Below, piece by piece: positions 25,648-33,868 of a stretch of DNA of 64,000 nucleotides. Below the pieces are notes generated by a model. It was not told where the DNA came from. It worked only from the letters and a program-made list of their open reading frames with translations, and did no database searches. The position numbers and the translations under genes are program-made. Numbering within the stretch: position 1 is the stretch's first letter; every line of letters begins with the position of its first letter. The stretch is from Nocardioides mesophilus (GTDB lineage: Bacteria > Actinomycetota > Actinomycetes > Propionibacteriales > Nocardioidaceae), in NCBI RefSeq assembly GCF_014395785.1, contig NZ_CP060713.1, positions 462,501 through 526,500 on the forward strand, read 5' to 3'.

Positions 25648-27057
25648 TCAGGCGCCGGCCAGCCGCTCGGCGACGTAGCCCTTGACCTGGGTGAGGCCGA
25701 TCCGCTCCTGCTTCATCGTGTCGCGCTCGCGGATCGTGACCGCGTCGTCCTCCAGGGTGTCGAAGTCGACGGTGACGCAGTACGGCGTGCCGATCTCGTC
25801 CTGGCGGCGGTAGCGGCGCCCGATCGCGCCGGCGTCGTCGAATTCGACGTTCCACAGGGTTCGCAGCTCGCGGGCCAGCCCCTGGGCCTTCGGCGACAGG
25901 TCGGCGTTGCGCGAGAGCGGCAGCACGGCCACCTTGACCGGGGCCAGCCGCGGGTCGAGGCGCAGCAGCGTGCGCTTGTCCACGCCGCCCTTGGCGTTGG
26001 GCGCCTCGTCCTCGGCGTAGGCGTCCACAAGGAACGCCATCATCGACCGGTTGACGCCGGCGGCCGGCTCGATGACGTAGGGGGTCCACCGCTCGCCGCT
26101 GGCCTGGTCGAAGTAGCTCAGATCCTGGCCGGAGTGCTGCGCGTGGGTGGTCAGGTCGAAGTCGGTGCGGTTCGCGATGCCCTCGAGCTCACCCCACTCC
26201 GAGCCCTGGAAGTTGAAGCGGTACTCGATGTCCACGGTGCGCTTCGCGTAGTGCGACAGCTTCTCGTGCGGGTGCTCGAAGTGGCGCAGGTTGTCGCGGT
26301 TGATGCCGAGGTCGACGTACCAGTCGGTGCGCAGGTCGATCCAGGTCTGGTGCCAGCTCTCGTCCTCACCCGGCTTGACGAAGAACTCCATCTCCATCTG
26401 CTCGAACTCGCGGGTGCGGAAGATGAAGTTGCCCGGGGTGATCTCGTTGCGGAACGACTTGCCGATCTGGCCGATGCCGAACGGCGGCTTGCGACGCGAG
26501 GAGTTCACCACGTTCGCGAAGTTGATGAAGATGCCCTGGGCGGTCTCCGGGCGGAGGTAGTGCAGGCCCTCCTCGGACTCGACCGGGCCGAGGAACGTCT
26601 TGAGCAGCCCGTTGAACATCCGCGGCTCGGTCCAGGCGTTCTTGGTGCCGCAGTTGGGACAGGCGATGAGCGCCATGTCGACGTCATCGGGATCGACGGA
26701 GTTGCCCTTGCCTGCCTGCTTCTCGGCATAGGACTCCTGCAGGTGGTCCTGACGGAAGCGCTTGTGGCAGGACTGGCACTCGATCAGCGGGTCGACGAAC
26801 GCGCCGAGGTGGCCGGAGGCCTCCCAGACCTTGGTCGGCAGGATCACCGAGGAGTCGAGGCCGACGACGTCGTCGCGCGACTGCACCATCGAGCGCCACC
26901 ACTGACGCTTGATGTTCTCCTTGAGCTCGACACCGAGCGGGCCGTAGTCCCAGGCGGACCGGGTCCCGCCGTAGATCTCGCCGCACGGGTAGACGAAACC
27001 CCGCCTCTTGCAGAGGGAGACAACGGCATCGATGGCGGAAGAGGTCTTGCTGGACAA
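25648..27057 (-). CDS. glyS: Glycyl-tRNA synthetase
   Basis: 469-residue dimeric (alpha2, eukaryote-like) class II enzyme charging tRNA-Gly. Class II motifs are evident: the [16 protein letters not shown] segment (motif 2) and [10 protein letters not shown] (motif 3). A zinc-type CQSC...CPNC insertion follows the N-terminus, and the C-terminal anticodon-binding domain is intact. The start is TTG at 27057 with GAGGAG 9 bases upstream, and no in-frame ATG precedes the conserved N-terminal region. It is an essential single gene on the minus-strand backbone. Confidence 0.97.
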   Translation of the reverse strand: MSSKTSSAIDAVVSLCKRRGFVYPCGEIYGGTRSAWDYGPLGVELKENIKRQWWRSMVQSRDDVVGLDSSVILPTKVWEASGHLGAFVDPLIECQSCHKRFRQDHLQESYAEKQAGKGNSVDPDDVDMALIACPNCGTKNAWTEPRMFNGLLKTFLGPVESEEGLHYLRPETAQGIFINFANVVNSSRRKPPFGIGQIGKSFRNEITPGNFIFRTREFEQMEMEFFVKPGEDESWHQTWIDLRTDWYVDLGINRDNLRHFEHPHEKLSHYAKRTVDIEYRFNFQGSEWGELEGIANRTDFDLTTHAQHSGQDLSYFDQASGERWTPYVIEPAAGVNRSMMAFLVDAYAEDEAPNAKGGVDKRTLLRLDPRLAPVKVAVLPLSRNADLSPKAQGLARELRTLWNVEFDDAGAIGRRYRRQDEIGTPYCVTVDFDTLEDDAVTIRERDTMKQERIGLTQVKGYVAERLAGA

Positions 27058-27123
27058 GGGATCGGCTCCTCTGAGTCGGTGCGCCGGCTGGCTGACGGCG
27101 AACGCCCAGACTATCGGCCGCCG

Positions 27124-27456
27124 TCAATCTCGAATCGGCGCCTCCGGGGTGCGCGGCCGGCTCTCGTTGAGCGGCTCGTCGCCGAGCACCTCGTAGGCCG
27201 AGGGCTCGTCGAGCGCCCGGGACAGCAGGGGGACGGCGGTGACCTTGACGTCGTAGGCCGAGAGGGCCCGCCGGTAGCTGCCGACGTTCTTCCACCGGGT
27301 GGTCAGCACCCACAGGGTCGGGTCGTCGACGTTGCGGCCGACCGCGCCGTCGACGTACCCCGGACGCGCGGCCAGCGCCGCGTGCGCCTGCTCCACCTCG
27401 GCACGGAAGGTCCCGGCGGTGGCCTCCTCGACGCGGAACCTGTTCACCACGATCAC
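27124..27456 (-). CDS. Antibiotic biosynthesis monooxygenase-like (ABM) protein
   Basis: 110-residue ferredoxin-like ABM-domain protein. The pattern fits the family: an MIVVNRFRV strand, a central helix FRAEVEQAHAALAARPGYVDG, then VLTTRWKNVGSYRRAL. Members range from cofactor-free monooxygenases to heme-degrading IsdG-type enzymes; key catalytic residues cannot be fixed here. The GTG start at 27456 has TAGGGT 6 bases upstream, so it is probably leaderless. It lies between glyS and the zinc operon. Confidence 0.8.
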   Translation of the reverse strand: MIVVNRFRVEEATAGTFRAEVEQAHAALAARPGYVDGAVGRNVDDPTLWVLTTRWKNVGSYRRALSAYDVKVTAVPLLSRALDEPSAYEVLGDEPLNESRPRTPEAPIRD

Positions 27457-27497
27457 CGCGCCACCCTACGGCTCCCCGGCCCCACCACCACCCACCC

Positions 27498-27612
27498 GCC
27501 GAGTCGGCGCATCTGCAGCCTTCACCCCTGCCGAGTCGGCGCATCTGCAGCGTGGGGACCTGCAGATGCGCCGACTCGGCGGCTTTTTGGGGTGCAGATG
27601 CGCCGGGTCGGC
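27498..27612. repeat. Cluster of four 21-bp repeats (two direct, two inverted)
   Basis: The unit is GCCGAGTCGGCGCATCTGCAG. Two forward copies lie at 27498-27518 and 27530-27550, an exact inverted copy at 27560-27580 and an inverted copy with three changes at 27592-27612. Copies 2 and 3 form a perfect 21-bp stem with a 9-base loop, followed by TTTTT on the plus strand. Each unit is itself two small palindromes (GCCGAGTCGGC and CTGCAG). It resembles REP-type intergenic repeats and fills the gap before znuA. Confidence 0.9.
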
Positions 27613-27615
27613 GGT

Positions 27616-27630
27616 TGACAACGGTTGTCA
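27616..27630. promoter_or_regulatory. Candidate Zur operator 1
   Basis: TGACAAC-G-GTTGTCA, a perfect 15-bp palindrome that overlaps a TTGACA -35 element (27615-27620). It lies upstream of a zinc-uptake operon that ends in a Fur-family gene, so binding by Zur is the simplest reading. Confidence 0.65.
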
Positions 27631-27637
27631 GAAGCGT

Positions 27638-27652
27638 TGAGAATGATTCTCA
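27638..27652. promoter_or_regulatory. Candidate Zur operator 2
   Basis: TGAGAAT-G-ATTCTCA, a perfect 15-bp palindrome close to known actinobacterial Zur boxes (TGAAAAT-type arms). It covers a GAGAAT -10 element (27639-27644) and touches the ATG at 27652. Its centre is 22 bp from that of operator 1, about two helical turns. Confidence 0.7.
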
Positions 27653-28524
27653 TGAACATCTCGCGCGGCCTGGCCGTGGTCGCATCGGCCGTCCTCGTGG
27701 GCGGGCCGGTCCTCGCGGGCTGCAGCGCGGAGGCGGACGACGGGCGCACCGACGTCGTCGCCTCGTTCTACCCGCTGGCCTACGTCGCGGAGCGGGTCGC
27801 CGGCAAGCACGCCGACGTGGAGACCCTGACCCGGCCGGGGACCGAGCCACACGACCTGGAGCTGACGCTGCACCAGATCGCCGGGGTCGCCGGCGCCGAC
27901 GTGGTCGTCTACTCGCGAGGACTGCAGGCGGCCGTCGACGACGCCGTCGACCAGGCCGACCCCGAGCACGTGGTCGACGCCGACCAGCAGGCGAGGCCCC
28001 TCGTCGGCGACGACCCGCACTGGTGGCTGGACCCCGTGGCGGTGGCGGCCGTCGCGGCGGCGGTGAGCGACCAGCTGACCCAGGCCGACCCCGCGCACGC
28101 CGCCGACTACGCCAAGAACCTCGAGGGCTTCCGCGCCGATCTGGAGAAGCTCGACCGCGCCTACCGGCAGGGGCTGGCCGACTGCACCCGCAACACGGTG
28201 GTGGTCAGCCACGACGCCTTCGGCGCGCTCGAGCGCTACGGCCTCACCACGGTGGCGATCAACGGCCTCTCCCCCGACGCCGAGCCGTCGCCGGCGCACC
28301 TGCGCGAGCTCTCGGGCCTGATCGAGACCAAGGGCATCACCACGGTCTTCTCCGAGGCGCTGGCCAGCCCGGAGCTCGCGCAGACCCTCGCCGACGAGCT
28401 CGGCCTGGCAACCGCGGTGCTGGACCCGATCGAGGGGCTCAGCGACCAGACCGCCGACCAGGACTACCTGTCCCTCATGCGCGCGAACCTCGCCGCCCTC
28501 CGGAAGGCGAACGACTGCCGATGA
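27652..28524 (+). CDS. znuA: Zinc ABC transporter, substrate-binding lipoprotein
   Basis: 290-residue metal-binding lipoprotein of the ZnuA/AdcA (cluster A-I) type. The lipobox is VLAGC with C24. Metal ligands are expected at the His of TEPHDLEL, the His of DDPHWWLDP, the His of VVSHDAFG and an acidic residue in the TVFSEALASPEL region. It lacks the long His-rich loop found in many ZnuA proteins. The ATG at 27652 has no ribosome site but sits 7 bases after a GAGAAT -10, suggesting a leaderless message. It overlaps znuC by ATGA. Confidence 0.93.
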   Translation: MNISRGLAVVASAVLVGGPVLAGCSAEADDGRTDVVASFYPLAYVAERVAGKHADVETLTRPGTEPHDLELTLHQIAGVAGADVVVYSRGLQAAVDDAVDQADPEHVVDADQQARPLVGDDPHWWLDPVAVAAVAAAVSDQLTQADPAHAADYAKNLEGFRADLEKLDRAYRQGLADCTRNTVVVSHDAFGALERYGLTTVAINGLSPDAEPSPAHLRELSGLIETKGITTVFSEALASPELAQTLADELGLATAVLDPIEGLSDQTADQDYLSLMRANLAALRKANDCR

Positions 28525-29348
28525 CCATGATCGAGATGAGTGACGTCGCCGTCGAGCTCGGCGGTCGCCCGGTGCTCCGCGGCATCGACCTCGCCGTGCA
28601 GCCGGGCGAGGTGGTCGCGGTGCTCGGCGCCAACGGCTCCGGGAAGTCCACGCTGGTCCGCACCTTGCTCGGCCTGGTGCCGACCTGCCGCGGCGAGGTC
28701 CGGCTGATGGGCACGCCGCTCGCGCGCTTCCAGCAATGGCAGCGGATCGGCTTCGTGCCGCAGCGGGCCACCGCCACCTCCGGCGTGCCCGCGACCGTCG
28801 GTGAGGTCGTCGCAGCCGGCCGGCTCTCCCGTCGTACGCCGTTCCTGCCGCTGCGCCGCGCCGACCGGGCCGCGATCGCCGCCGCGGTCGAGGCCGTCGG
28901 GCTCGGGGACCGGCTGCGCGACGGCGTCTCGACGCTGTCCGGCGGCCAGCAGCAGCGGGTCCTGATCGCCCGCGCGCTGGCCGGTGAGCCGGAGCTGCTG
29001 GTGCTCGACGAGCCCACCGCCGGGGTCGACGTGGCCTCCCAGCAGGTCTTCGCCGACGCCCTGCACGAGCTGGTCGGCCGCGGCGCCACCGTCGTCCTGG
29101 TCGCCCACGAGCTCGGCCCGCTGGCCGACCTGATCGACCGCGCCGTGGTGATGCGGGAGGGCCGGATCGGCTACGACGGGTCGCCGGTGGCGGTCTTCAC
29201 CGACGTCGACGGGACGGCCGGGACCGGCCCGTGGGCGCACGGGCACCACCACCACGACGACCCGGTGCCCGGTCGCGCCGCGGACCGCACCCCGGCGGTC
29301 TCCTCCCCGCTCGACCAGGCCGGTCCCGACCGGAGGGCGGCGCAGTGA
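28521..29348 (+). CDS. znuC: Zinc ABC transporter, ATP-binding protein
   Basis: 275-residue ABC ATPase that powers zinc import. Walker A is GANGSGKST, the signature LSGGQQQR, Walker B LLVLDEP and the switch His is in VAHEL. The C-terminal extension carries HGHHHHDD, a possible zinc-binding tail not needed for the core ATPase. Both ends overlap neighbouring genes by 4 bases, so translation is coupled with znuA and znuB. Confidence 0.95.
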   Translation: MTMIEMSDVAVELGGRPVLRGIDLAVQPGEVVAVLGANGSGKSTLVRTLLGLVPTCRGEVRLMGTPLARFQQWQRIGFVPQRATATSGVPATVGEVVAAGRLSRRTPFLPLRRADRAAIAAAVEAVGLGDRLRDGVSTLSGGQQQRVLIARALAGEPELLVLDEPTAGVDVASQQVFADALHELVGRGATVVLVAHELGPLADLIDRAVVMREGRIGYDGSPVAVFTDVDGTAGTGPWAHGHHHHDDPVPGRAADRTPAVSSPLDQAGPDRRAAQ

Positions 29349-30349
29349 GCCTCTTCGCCTACGACTTCATGATCCGGGCGCTGCTCGGGGCGCTCTTCAC
29401 CGGTCTGGCGGCGCCGGCGGTCGGCACCTACCTCGTGCAACGTCGGCTGGCGCTGATGGGCGACGGGATCGGGCACCTGGCGGTCACCGGCGTCGCCCTC
29501 GGCCTGCTGACCGGCACCTCGCCGCTGCTCACCGCCGTGGTCGTCGCGGTCCTCGGCGCGGTGCTGATCGAGGTGATCCGCGAGCGCGGCCGCACCAGCG
29601 GCGACGTCGCGCTGGCGCTGCTCTTCTACGGCGGCATCGCCGGCGGCCTGCTGCTGACCGGGCTCGCCAACGAGAGCGCGGCGGTGCTCAACCGCTTCCT
29701 GTTCGGTTCGATCGGCACGATCTCCGAGGGCGAGGTGTGGATGACCATCGCGCTGGCCGTCGTGGTCCTGGTCGTCGGAGTGGGCCTGGCCCCCCAGCTG
29801 TTCGGGGTCGCGCAGGACCAGGAGTTCGCCCAGGTGGCCGGGCTCAACGTCCGCTTCTACAACGTGCTGGTCGCAGTGATGGCCGCGGTGACCGTGACGG
29901 TGGCGATGCGCACCGTCGGGCTGCTGCTGGTCAGCGCGCTGATGGTGATCCCGGTGGCGACCGCCCAGCAGTTCACCCGCGGCTTCCGGGTCACGCTGGT
30001 GCTGGCGATGATCCTTGGCGCCGCCTCCGCGCTGGGCGGCGTGACGATCTCGGCGTTCGTCACCTTCGCTCAGACGGGGCCGACGATCGTGCTGCTGGCC
30101 CTGGCCGGCTTCGCCGCCGCCTACCCGGTCGGGATGCTGCTGCGGCGGCGGGAGCGGCTGCGGGCCCCGTTCGAGGTCGGCGACTACGGCTACGCGCTGG
30201 GCGCCGACCACACCGCCGTACCGGAGGAGCACGGGCACGAGCACAGCCCCACCTGCGGGCACCACGCCGTCCCGCACGGCGACCACGTCGACTACGTCCA
30301 CGACGGGCACCGGCACGCACCCCACGGGAGCCACTATGACGAGCACTGA
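29345..30349 (+). CDS. znuB: Zinc ABC transporter, permease
   Basis: 334-residue membrane permease of the ABC-3 family, with about eight or nine hydrophobic helices and the conserved family start (YDFMIRALLGALFTGLAAPAVGTYLVQRR). The last 45 residues are highly His-rich (HGHEH, CGHHAVPHGDH, HDGHRHAPHGSH), probably a cytoplasmic zinc-binding tail. The GTG start at 29345 overlaps the znuC stop. Its stop overlaps the zur start by 14 bases. Confidence 0.94.
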   Translation: MSLFAYDFMIRALLGALFTGLAAPAVGTYLVQRRLALMGDGIGHLAVTGVALGLLTGTSPLLTAVVVAVLGAVLIEVIRERGRTSGDVALALLFYGGIAGGLLLTGLANESAAVLNRFLFGSIGTISEGEVWMTIALAVVVLVVGVGLAPQLFGVAQDQEFAQVAGLNVRFYNVLVAVMAAVTVTVAMRTVGLLLVSALMVIPVATAQQFTRGFRVTLVLAMILGAASALGGVTISAFVTFAQTGPTIVLLALAGFAAAYPVGMLLRRRERLRAPFEVGDYGYALGADHTAVPEEHGHEHSPTCGHHAVPHGDHVDYVHDGHRHAPHGSHYDEH

Positions 30350-30740
30350 CCCGAAGCTGCCGGAGGGCACCCGGCCGACCCGGCAGCGGCGCGCGGTCGC
30401 AGCGGTGATGCAGTCCTTCGACGACTTCCGCAGCGCCCAGGACATCCACGACCTGCTGCGCCAGGCCGGCGAGAACGTCGGCCTCTCCACGGTCTACCGC
30501 ACCCTGCAGGCACTCGCCGAGGGTGGCGAGGTGGACATGCTGCGCACCGAGGAGGGCGAGGCGCTCTACCGCCGCTGCTCGGGCCGGCACCACCACCACC
30601 TGGTCTGCCGGACCTGCGGACGGACCGTGGAGGTGGAGGGTCCCACCGTCGAGCGGTGGGCCGACGCGGTGGCCGGGGAGCACGGCTTCCGCGAGATCAG
30701 CCACACCCTGGAGATCTTCGGGACCTGCCCCGCCTGCTGA
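30336..30740 (+). CDS. zur: Fur-family zinc uptake repressor
   Basis: 134-residue Fur-family protein. The winged helix is at about 15-85 (TRQRRAVAAVM, STVYRTLQALAEGG), followed by a dimerisation domain with the GRHHHHLVC metal cluster and two CxxC pairs (CRTCG and CPAC) for structural zinc. With Zn2+ bound it should repress uptake genes. Position as last gene of znuACB, plus the palindromes before znuA, makes Zur far more likely than Fur. It overlaps the His-rich end of znuB. Confidence 0.92.
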   Translation: MTSTDPKLPEGTRPTRQRRAVAAVMQSFDDFRSAQDIHDLLRQAGENVGLSTVYRTLQALAEGGEVDMLRTEEGEALYRRCSGRHHHHLVCRTCGRTVEVEGPTVERWADAVAGEHGFREISHTLEIFGTCPAC

Positions 30741-30764
30741 GTGCTCCGGAGCAGTCCGGAGCAC
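30741..30764. terminator. Bidirectional terminator hairpin
   Basis: Perfect 10-bp stem GTGCTCCGGA/TCCGGAGCAC with a GCAG loop, directly after the zur stop. A smaller 6-bp hairpin (30765-30778) follows. It lies between convergent zur and the PhoX-like gene and can stop both. Confidence 0.8.
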
Positions 30765-30785
30765 CCAGCCACGGCTGGCTCCTTG

Positions 30786-32393
30786 CTACGGGTTCGGCAC
30801 CCGCATCAGCAGCAGCTGCCCCTTCTCGCGGTACGGCGTCGGGCCGCCCGGGTACGCCGGCTCGCCGACCTGCTCGTCCCACCCGTGCGCCTGGACGTTG
30901 ATGAGGAAGGCGCCCTCGCCGAACACCGACGACGCGTCGACGATCCCCGAGGTCTCCCACTCCCCCTTGGGCAGGGTGACGGGGGCGGAGGACTGGTCGA
31001 TCTCGGCGACCACGGTGCGCGCCCCGGTGGCCAGGTCGATGCGCCAGACCCGGGCGTTGGTGACGCCCTTGTTGTGGCTGCCCGGGTCCTCGGTCACGTA
31101 GATCGCGTCCGCGGTGGTCTCCACGTTGTCGGGCTGGTGCACCTCGGCGGGGTTGTTGTAGCCGCCGGCGTCGAAGTCGGCCAGGATCTCCAGGCTCGCG
31201 CCCTGCGTCGGGTCCTCACCCAGCGTCATCTTGAAGATCCGCCCGTTCATGAACTCGCCCCGGGTGCTGGAGCTGCCGCGCTGGAGCCGGCCGGTGGTGG
31301 CGTCGGGGACCGCCCGCGGCTCCCCGGTGTCGGCGAAGTAGAGGACCCGGTCGTCGCTGCGGTCGTAGGCCAGGTCCTCGATCCGGATGAACTGGAAGGC
31401 GTTGTGCTGGTTGCTCCACTGCTCGAGCACCCACTGTGGGCCGTCGGGGATCGCCGGGCTCGGCGGCGGGGCGTAGCCGAAGTCGGCGGCCTGGACCTCG
31501 GAGCCGTCGGCGTTCTTGCCGGTCGCGATCGCCCGGGGCACCTGGAGGAACGAACCGGAGACCCGGTCCCCGGCGGTGAGGTCGCCGTAGTCGTTCACGG
31601 CCGGGTCGTCGGAGCGGAACGCCCAGAGCACCCCCTTGTCCTGCCAGACGTCCTGGCCGCTGTCGGCGGTGTAGAGGTACAGCTGCGAGGCGGGCGCGTC
31701 GAAGGTGTCGTCGCCGGACAGCACCACGGGATGGCCGTAGCCCCGCATGGCCAGGGCGTTCTCGTGGTTGTGCCGGCCCATGCCGTAGATCGTCCGGTAG
31801 TCGCCGGACTGCGGGTCGTAGGCGACGACGACGCCCGCCTGCTCGGCCCCCGGGGTGTCGACGGTGAGGCCGGGTCGCCACGACTCCTCCTGCCGGAGCA
31901 CGACGTCGCGCGCCTCCTCCACCGTGAACAGCGTCGGCCGGTCGAAGCCCTCCGCCGCTCCGGCCAGGAAGTTGGAGCAGAACCGCTGGTAGCCCGCCGA
32001 CGACGGGATGACGTACTCGCCGCGGGTGACCCCGGCGCCGTCCTGCTTGAGCCGCAGCTCGGAGAGCATCGCGTTGGCGTAGTCGGCCCGGGTGGCCGGG
32101 AACGGGACCTTGGAGGTCTCGTGGTTGAGCAGCACGTCGACCGTGCCGCGGCCGTTGACGCGGGCGAGCGAGATCCCGTCGGGGAGCGCGCCGAACGTGT
32201 AGCCGCCGACGGTGTCGCCGACGGTGAGGATGGGACGGACCTGCGTCCCGGCCGCTCCGGCGAGCATCGACGGCGCCGCGGTGAGGAAGCCGCCCTCCCC
32301 CGGTCTCGCCGGCTCGGCGGTGGCGGACTGCGCGCCGGCCGCCACGAGGGCGGCCACTGCGGCCATGGCGGGCACGGCATGACGTGGACTCAT
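30786..32393 (-). CDS. PhoX/DUF839-like secreted phosphatase
   Basis: 535-residue exported protein with a signal peptide and a beta-propeller of the DUF839/PhoX type. PhoX alkaline phosphatases use Ca2+ and Fe3+; likely metal residues lie in the LLNHET, GRHNHEN and YVTEDPG segments. Actinobacterial members are often annotated as phosphatases or as calcium-binding propellers without proof. The ATG at 32393 has AGGA at 9 bases; a TTG six bases earlier is unlikely. An inverted repeat TGTGGTGA-N11-TCACCACA (32416-32442) lies in its promoter. Confidence 0.82.
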   Translation of the reverse strand: MSPRHAVPAMAAVAALVAAGAQSATAEPARPGEGGFLTAAPSMLAGAAGTQVRPILTVGDTVGGYTFGALPDGISLARVNGRGTVDVLLNHETSKVPFPATRADYANAMLSELRLKQDGAGVTRGEYVIPSSAGYQRFCSNFLAGAAEGFDRPTLFTVEEARDVVLRQEESWRPGLTVDTPGAEQAGVVVAYDPQSGDYRTIYGMGRHNHENALAMRGYGHPVVLSGDDTFDAPASQLYLYTADSGQDVWQDKGVLWAFRSDDPAVNDYGDLTAGDRVSGSFLQVPRAIATGKNADGSEVQAADFGYAPPPSPAIPDGPQWVLEQWSNQHNAFQFIRIEDLAYDRSDDRVLYFADTGEPRAVPDATTGRLQRGSSSTRGEFMNGRIFKMTLGEDPTQGASLEILADFDAGGYNNPAEVHQPDNVETTADAIYVTEDPGSHNKGVTNARVWRIDLATGARTVVAEIDQSSAPVTLPKGEWETSGIVDASSVFGEGAFLINVQAHGWDEQVGEPAYPGGPTPYREKGQLLLMRVPNP

Positions 32394-32519
32394 CGGCAAG
32401 GATCCTTTCTGCGCCTGTGGTGATCTGGGTCACTTCACCACAACGCGCGGCTCGCGGGAATCCCCCGCGATGACCTTCTTTGCCCCGGCTCGTTCCCCCG
32501 CCGTACGGGACCGGCCGGG

Positions 32520-33328
32520 TCAGGCGCCGCCGTACCTGCGGTCGCGCCGGGCGTAGAGGTCGAGCGCCTGCCACAGCTGCCGCCGGTCGACGTCGGGCCA
32601 CAGCACGTCGGTGAAGACCAGCTCGGAGTAGGCGGCCTGCCACAGCATGAAGTTGCTCAGCCGTTGCTCCCCGAGGTCCGCCAGACCAGGTCGGCGTCGG
32701 CCAGCTCGGGGACGTAGAGGTGCCGGGCGAAGGTCTTCTCGTCGACCTTGTCGGGGTCGAGCCGGCCGGCGGCCACCTCCCGGGCGATGGACCGGGCGGC
32801 GTCGGCCACCTCGGCGCGGCCGCCGTAGTTGACGCACATGGTGAGGGTGAGCACGTCGTTGTCGCGGGTCAGCTCCTCGGCCACCTGGAGCTCCTTGATC
32901 ACCGAGCGCCACAGCCGCGGGGTCCGGCCGGCCCAGCGGACCCGCACCCCGAGCTCGTGCATCTCGTCGCGGCGACGGCGGATCACGTCGCGGTTGAAGC
33001 CCATCAGGAAACGGACCTCCTCGGGGCTGCGCGACCAGTTCTCGGTGGAGAAGGCGTAGGCCGAGATCGCCTTCACGCCGATCTCGATCGCCCCCTCCAC
33101 CACGTCGAAGAGCGAGTGCTCGCCCTGCTCGTGGCCGGCCGTGCGAGGCAGGCCGCGCTGCTCGGCCCAGCGGCCGTTGCCGTCCATCACGATCGCGACG
33201 TGCCGCGGCACCAGCTCGGCCGGGATCGCGGGCGGCCGGGCACCGGAGGGATGCGGGGTCGGCGGTCGCACGGCGACGCGCGCGGGCTGCGCCGGCTTCG
33301 TCGTCCGCGAGTGGGTACGTCGTGCCAC
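32520..33328 (-). pseudogene. uppS: Isoprenyl transferase (UppS family), frameshifted
   Basis: cis-Prenyltransferase making long-chain prenyl diphosphates such as undecaprenyl diphosphate. The N-terminal part ([13 protein letters not shown] with the catalytic Asp, D49) is intact. The frame stops at 32657, in the middle of the conserved [15 protein letters not shown] segment, and the rest continues in the -1 frame to 32520. One extra C in the CCCC run at 32669-32672 restores a normal 269-residue protein. Either the assembly lacks one base or the gene is really broken, losing the C-terminal diphosphate-binding residues. The GTG at 33328 has an AGGAAGG ribosome site. Confidence 0.88.
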
Positions 33329-33398
33329 GATGACCGCCTTCCTGCCCGGGCCCCTATGCTGTGCCTCCCGGACCCGTGGACGAGTGGGAGGAGGGGCG

Positions 33399-33842
33399 AT
33401 GGATCGCGCCAACCAGAAGATCGAGCAGCAGATGACCGTGCTGCTGCGCCGCGTGCAGCGTATCCACCTCTCCACCGCCTCCGGCGAGGTGCACCTCGAG
33501 CGCTCGGCCTACGGCATCCTGTGCCAGCTCGCCGACGAGGGCCCGCAGCGGCTCGGCTCGCTGGCCGCCGCGTTCGGCCTGGACCCCTCGACGATCACCC
33601 GGCAGGTGCGGGCGCTGGAGACCGCGGGACTGGCCGCCCGTACGCCGGACGCGACCGACCGGCGCGCCGCCATCCTGGACCTGACCCCGGAGGGCCGCGA
33701 GGCGCTGACCCGCACCCGGGCGCACCGGCGCTCGCGGATGGAGCAGATCATGTCCTCGTGGTCGCAGACCGACCGCGAGGAGTTCGGCCGACTGCTCGAG
33801 CAGTTCAACTCCTCCGCCGACGCGCTCATGGACGGCCGCTGA
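33399..33842 (+). CDS. MarR-family transcriptional regulator
   Basis: 147-residue winged-helix repressor of the MarR type. The DNA-reading region is clear ([26 protein letters not shown]), followed by the wing [16 protein letters not shown] and the long C-terminal dimerisation helices. GGAGGAGG precedes the ATG. It is divergent from the isoprenyl transferase gene and convergent with recO; its own target is unknown. Such regulators usually respond to phenolics or oxidants. Confidence 0.93.
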   Translation: MDRANQKIEQQMTVLLRRVQRIHLSTASGEVHLERSAYGILCQLADEGPQRLGSLAAAFGLDPSTITRQVRALETAGLAARTPDATDRRAAILDLTPEGREALTRTRAHRRSRMEQIMSSWSQTDREEFGRLLEQFNSSADALMDGR

Positions 33843-33868
33843 GCCTGCCGGACCCGGCCGGGGAGCTC

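Noticed and set aside
27530-27590. The 21-bp hairpin with TTTTT as a terminator
   Set aside because: On the strand where the T run follows the stem, no gene ends upstream; the neighbouring genes on that side are on the opposite strand. The extra copies of the unit favour a repeat element, though it may still stop stray transcription.
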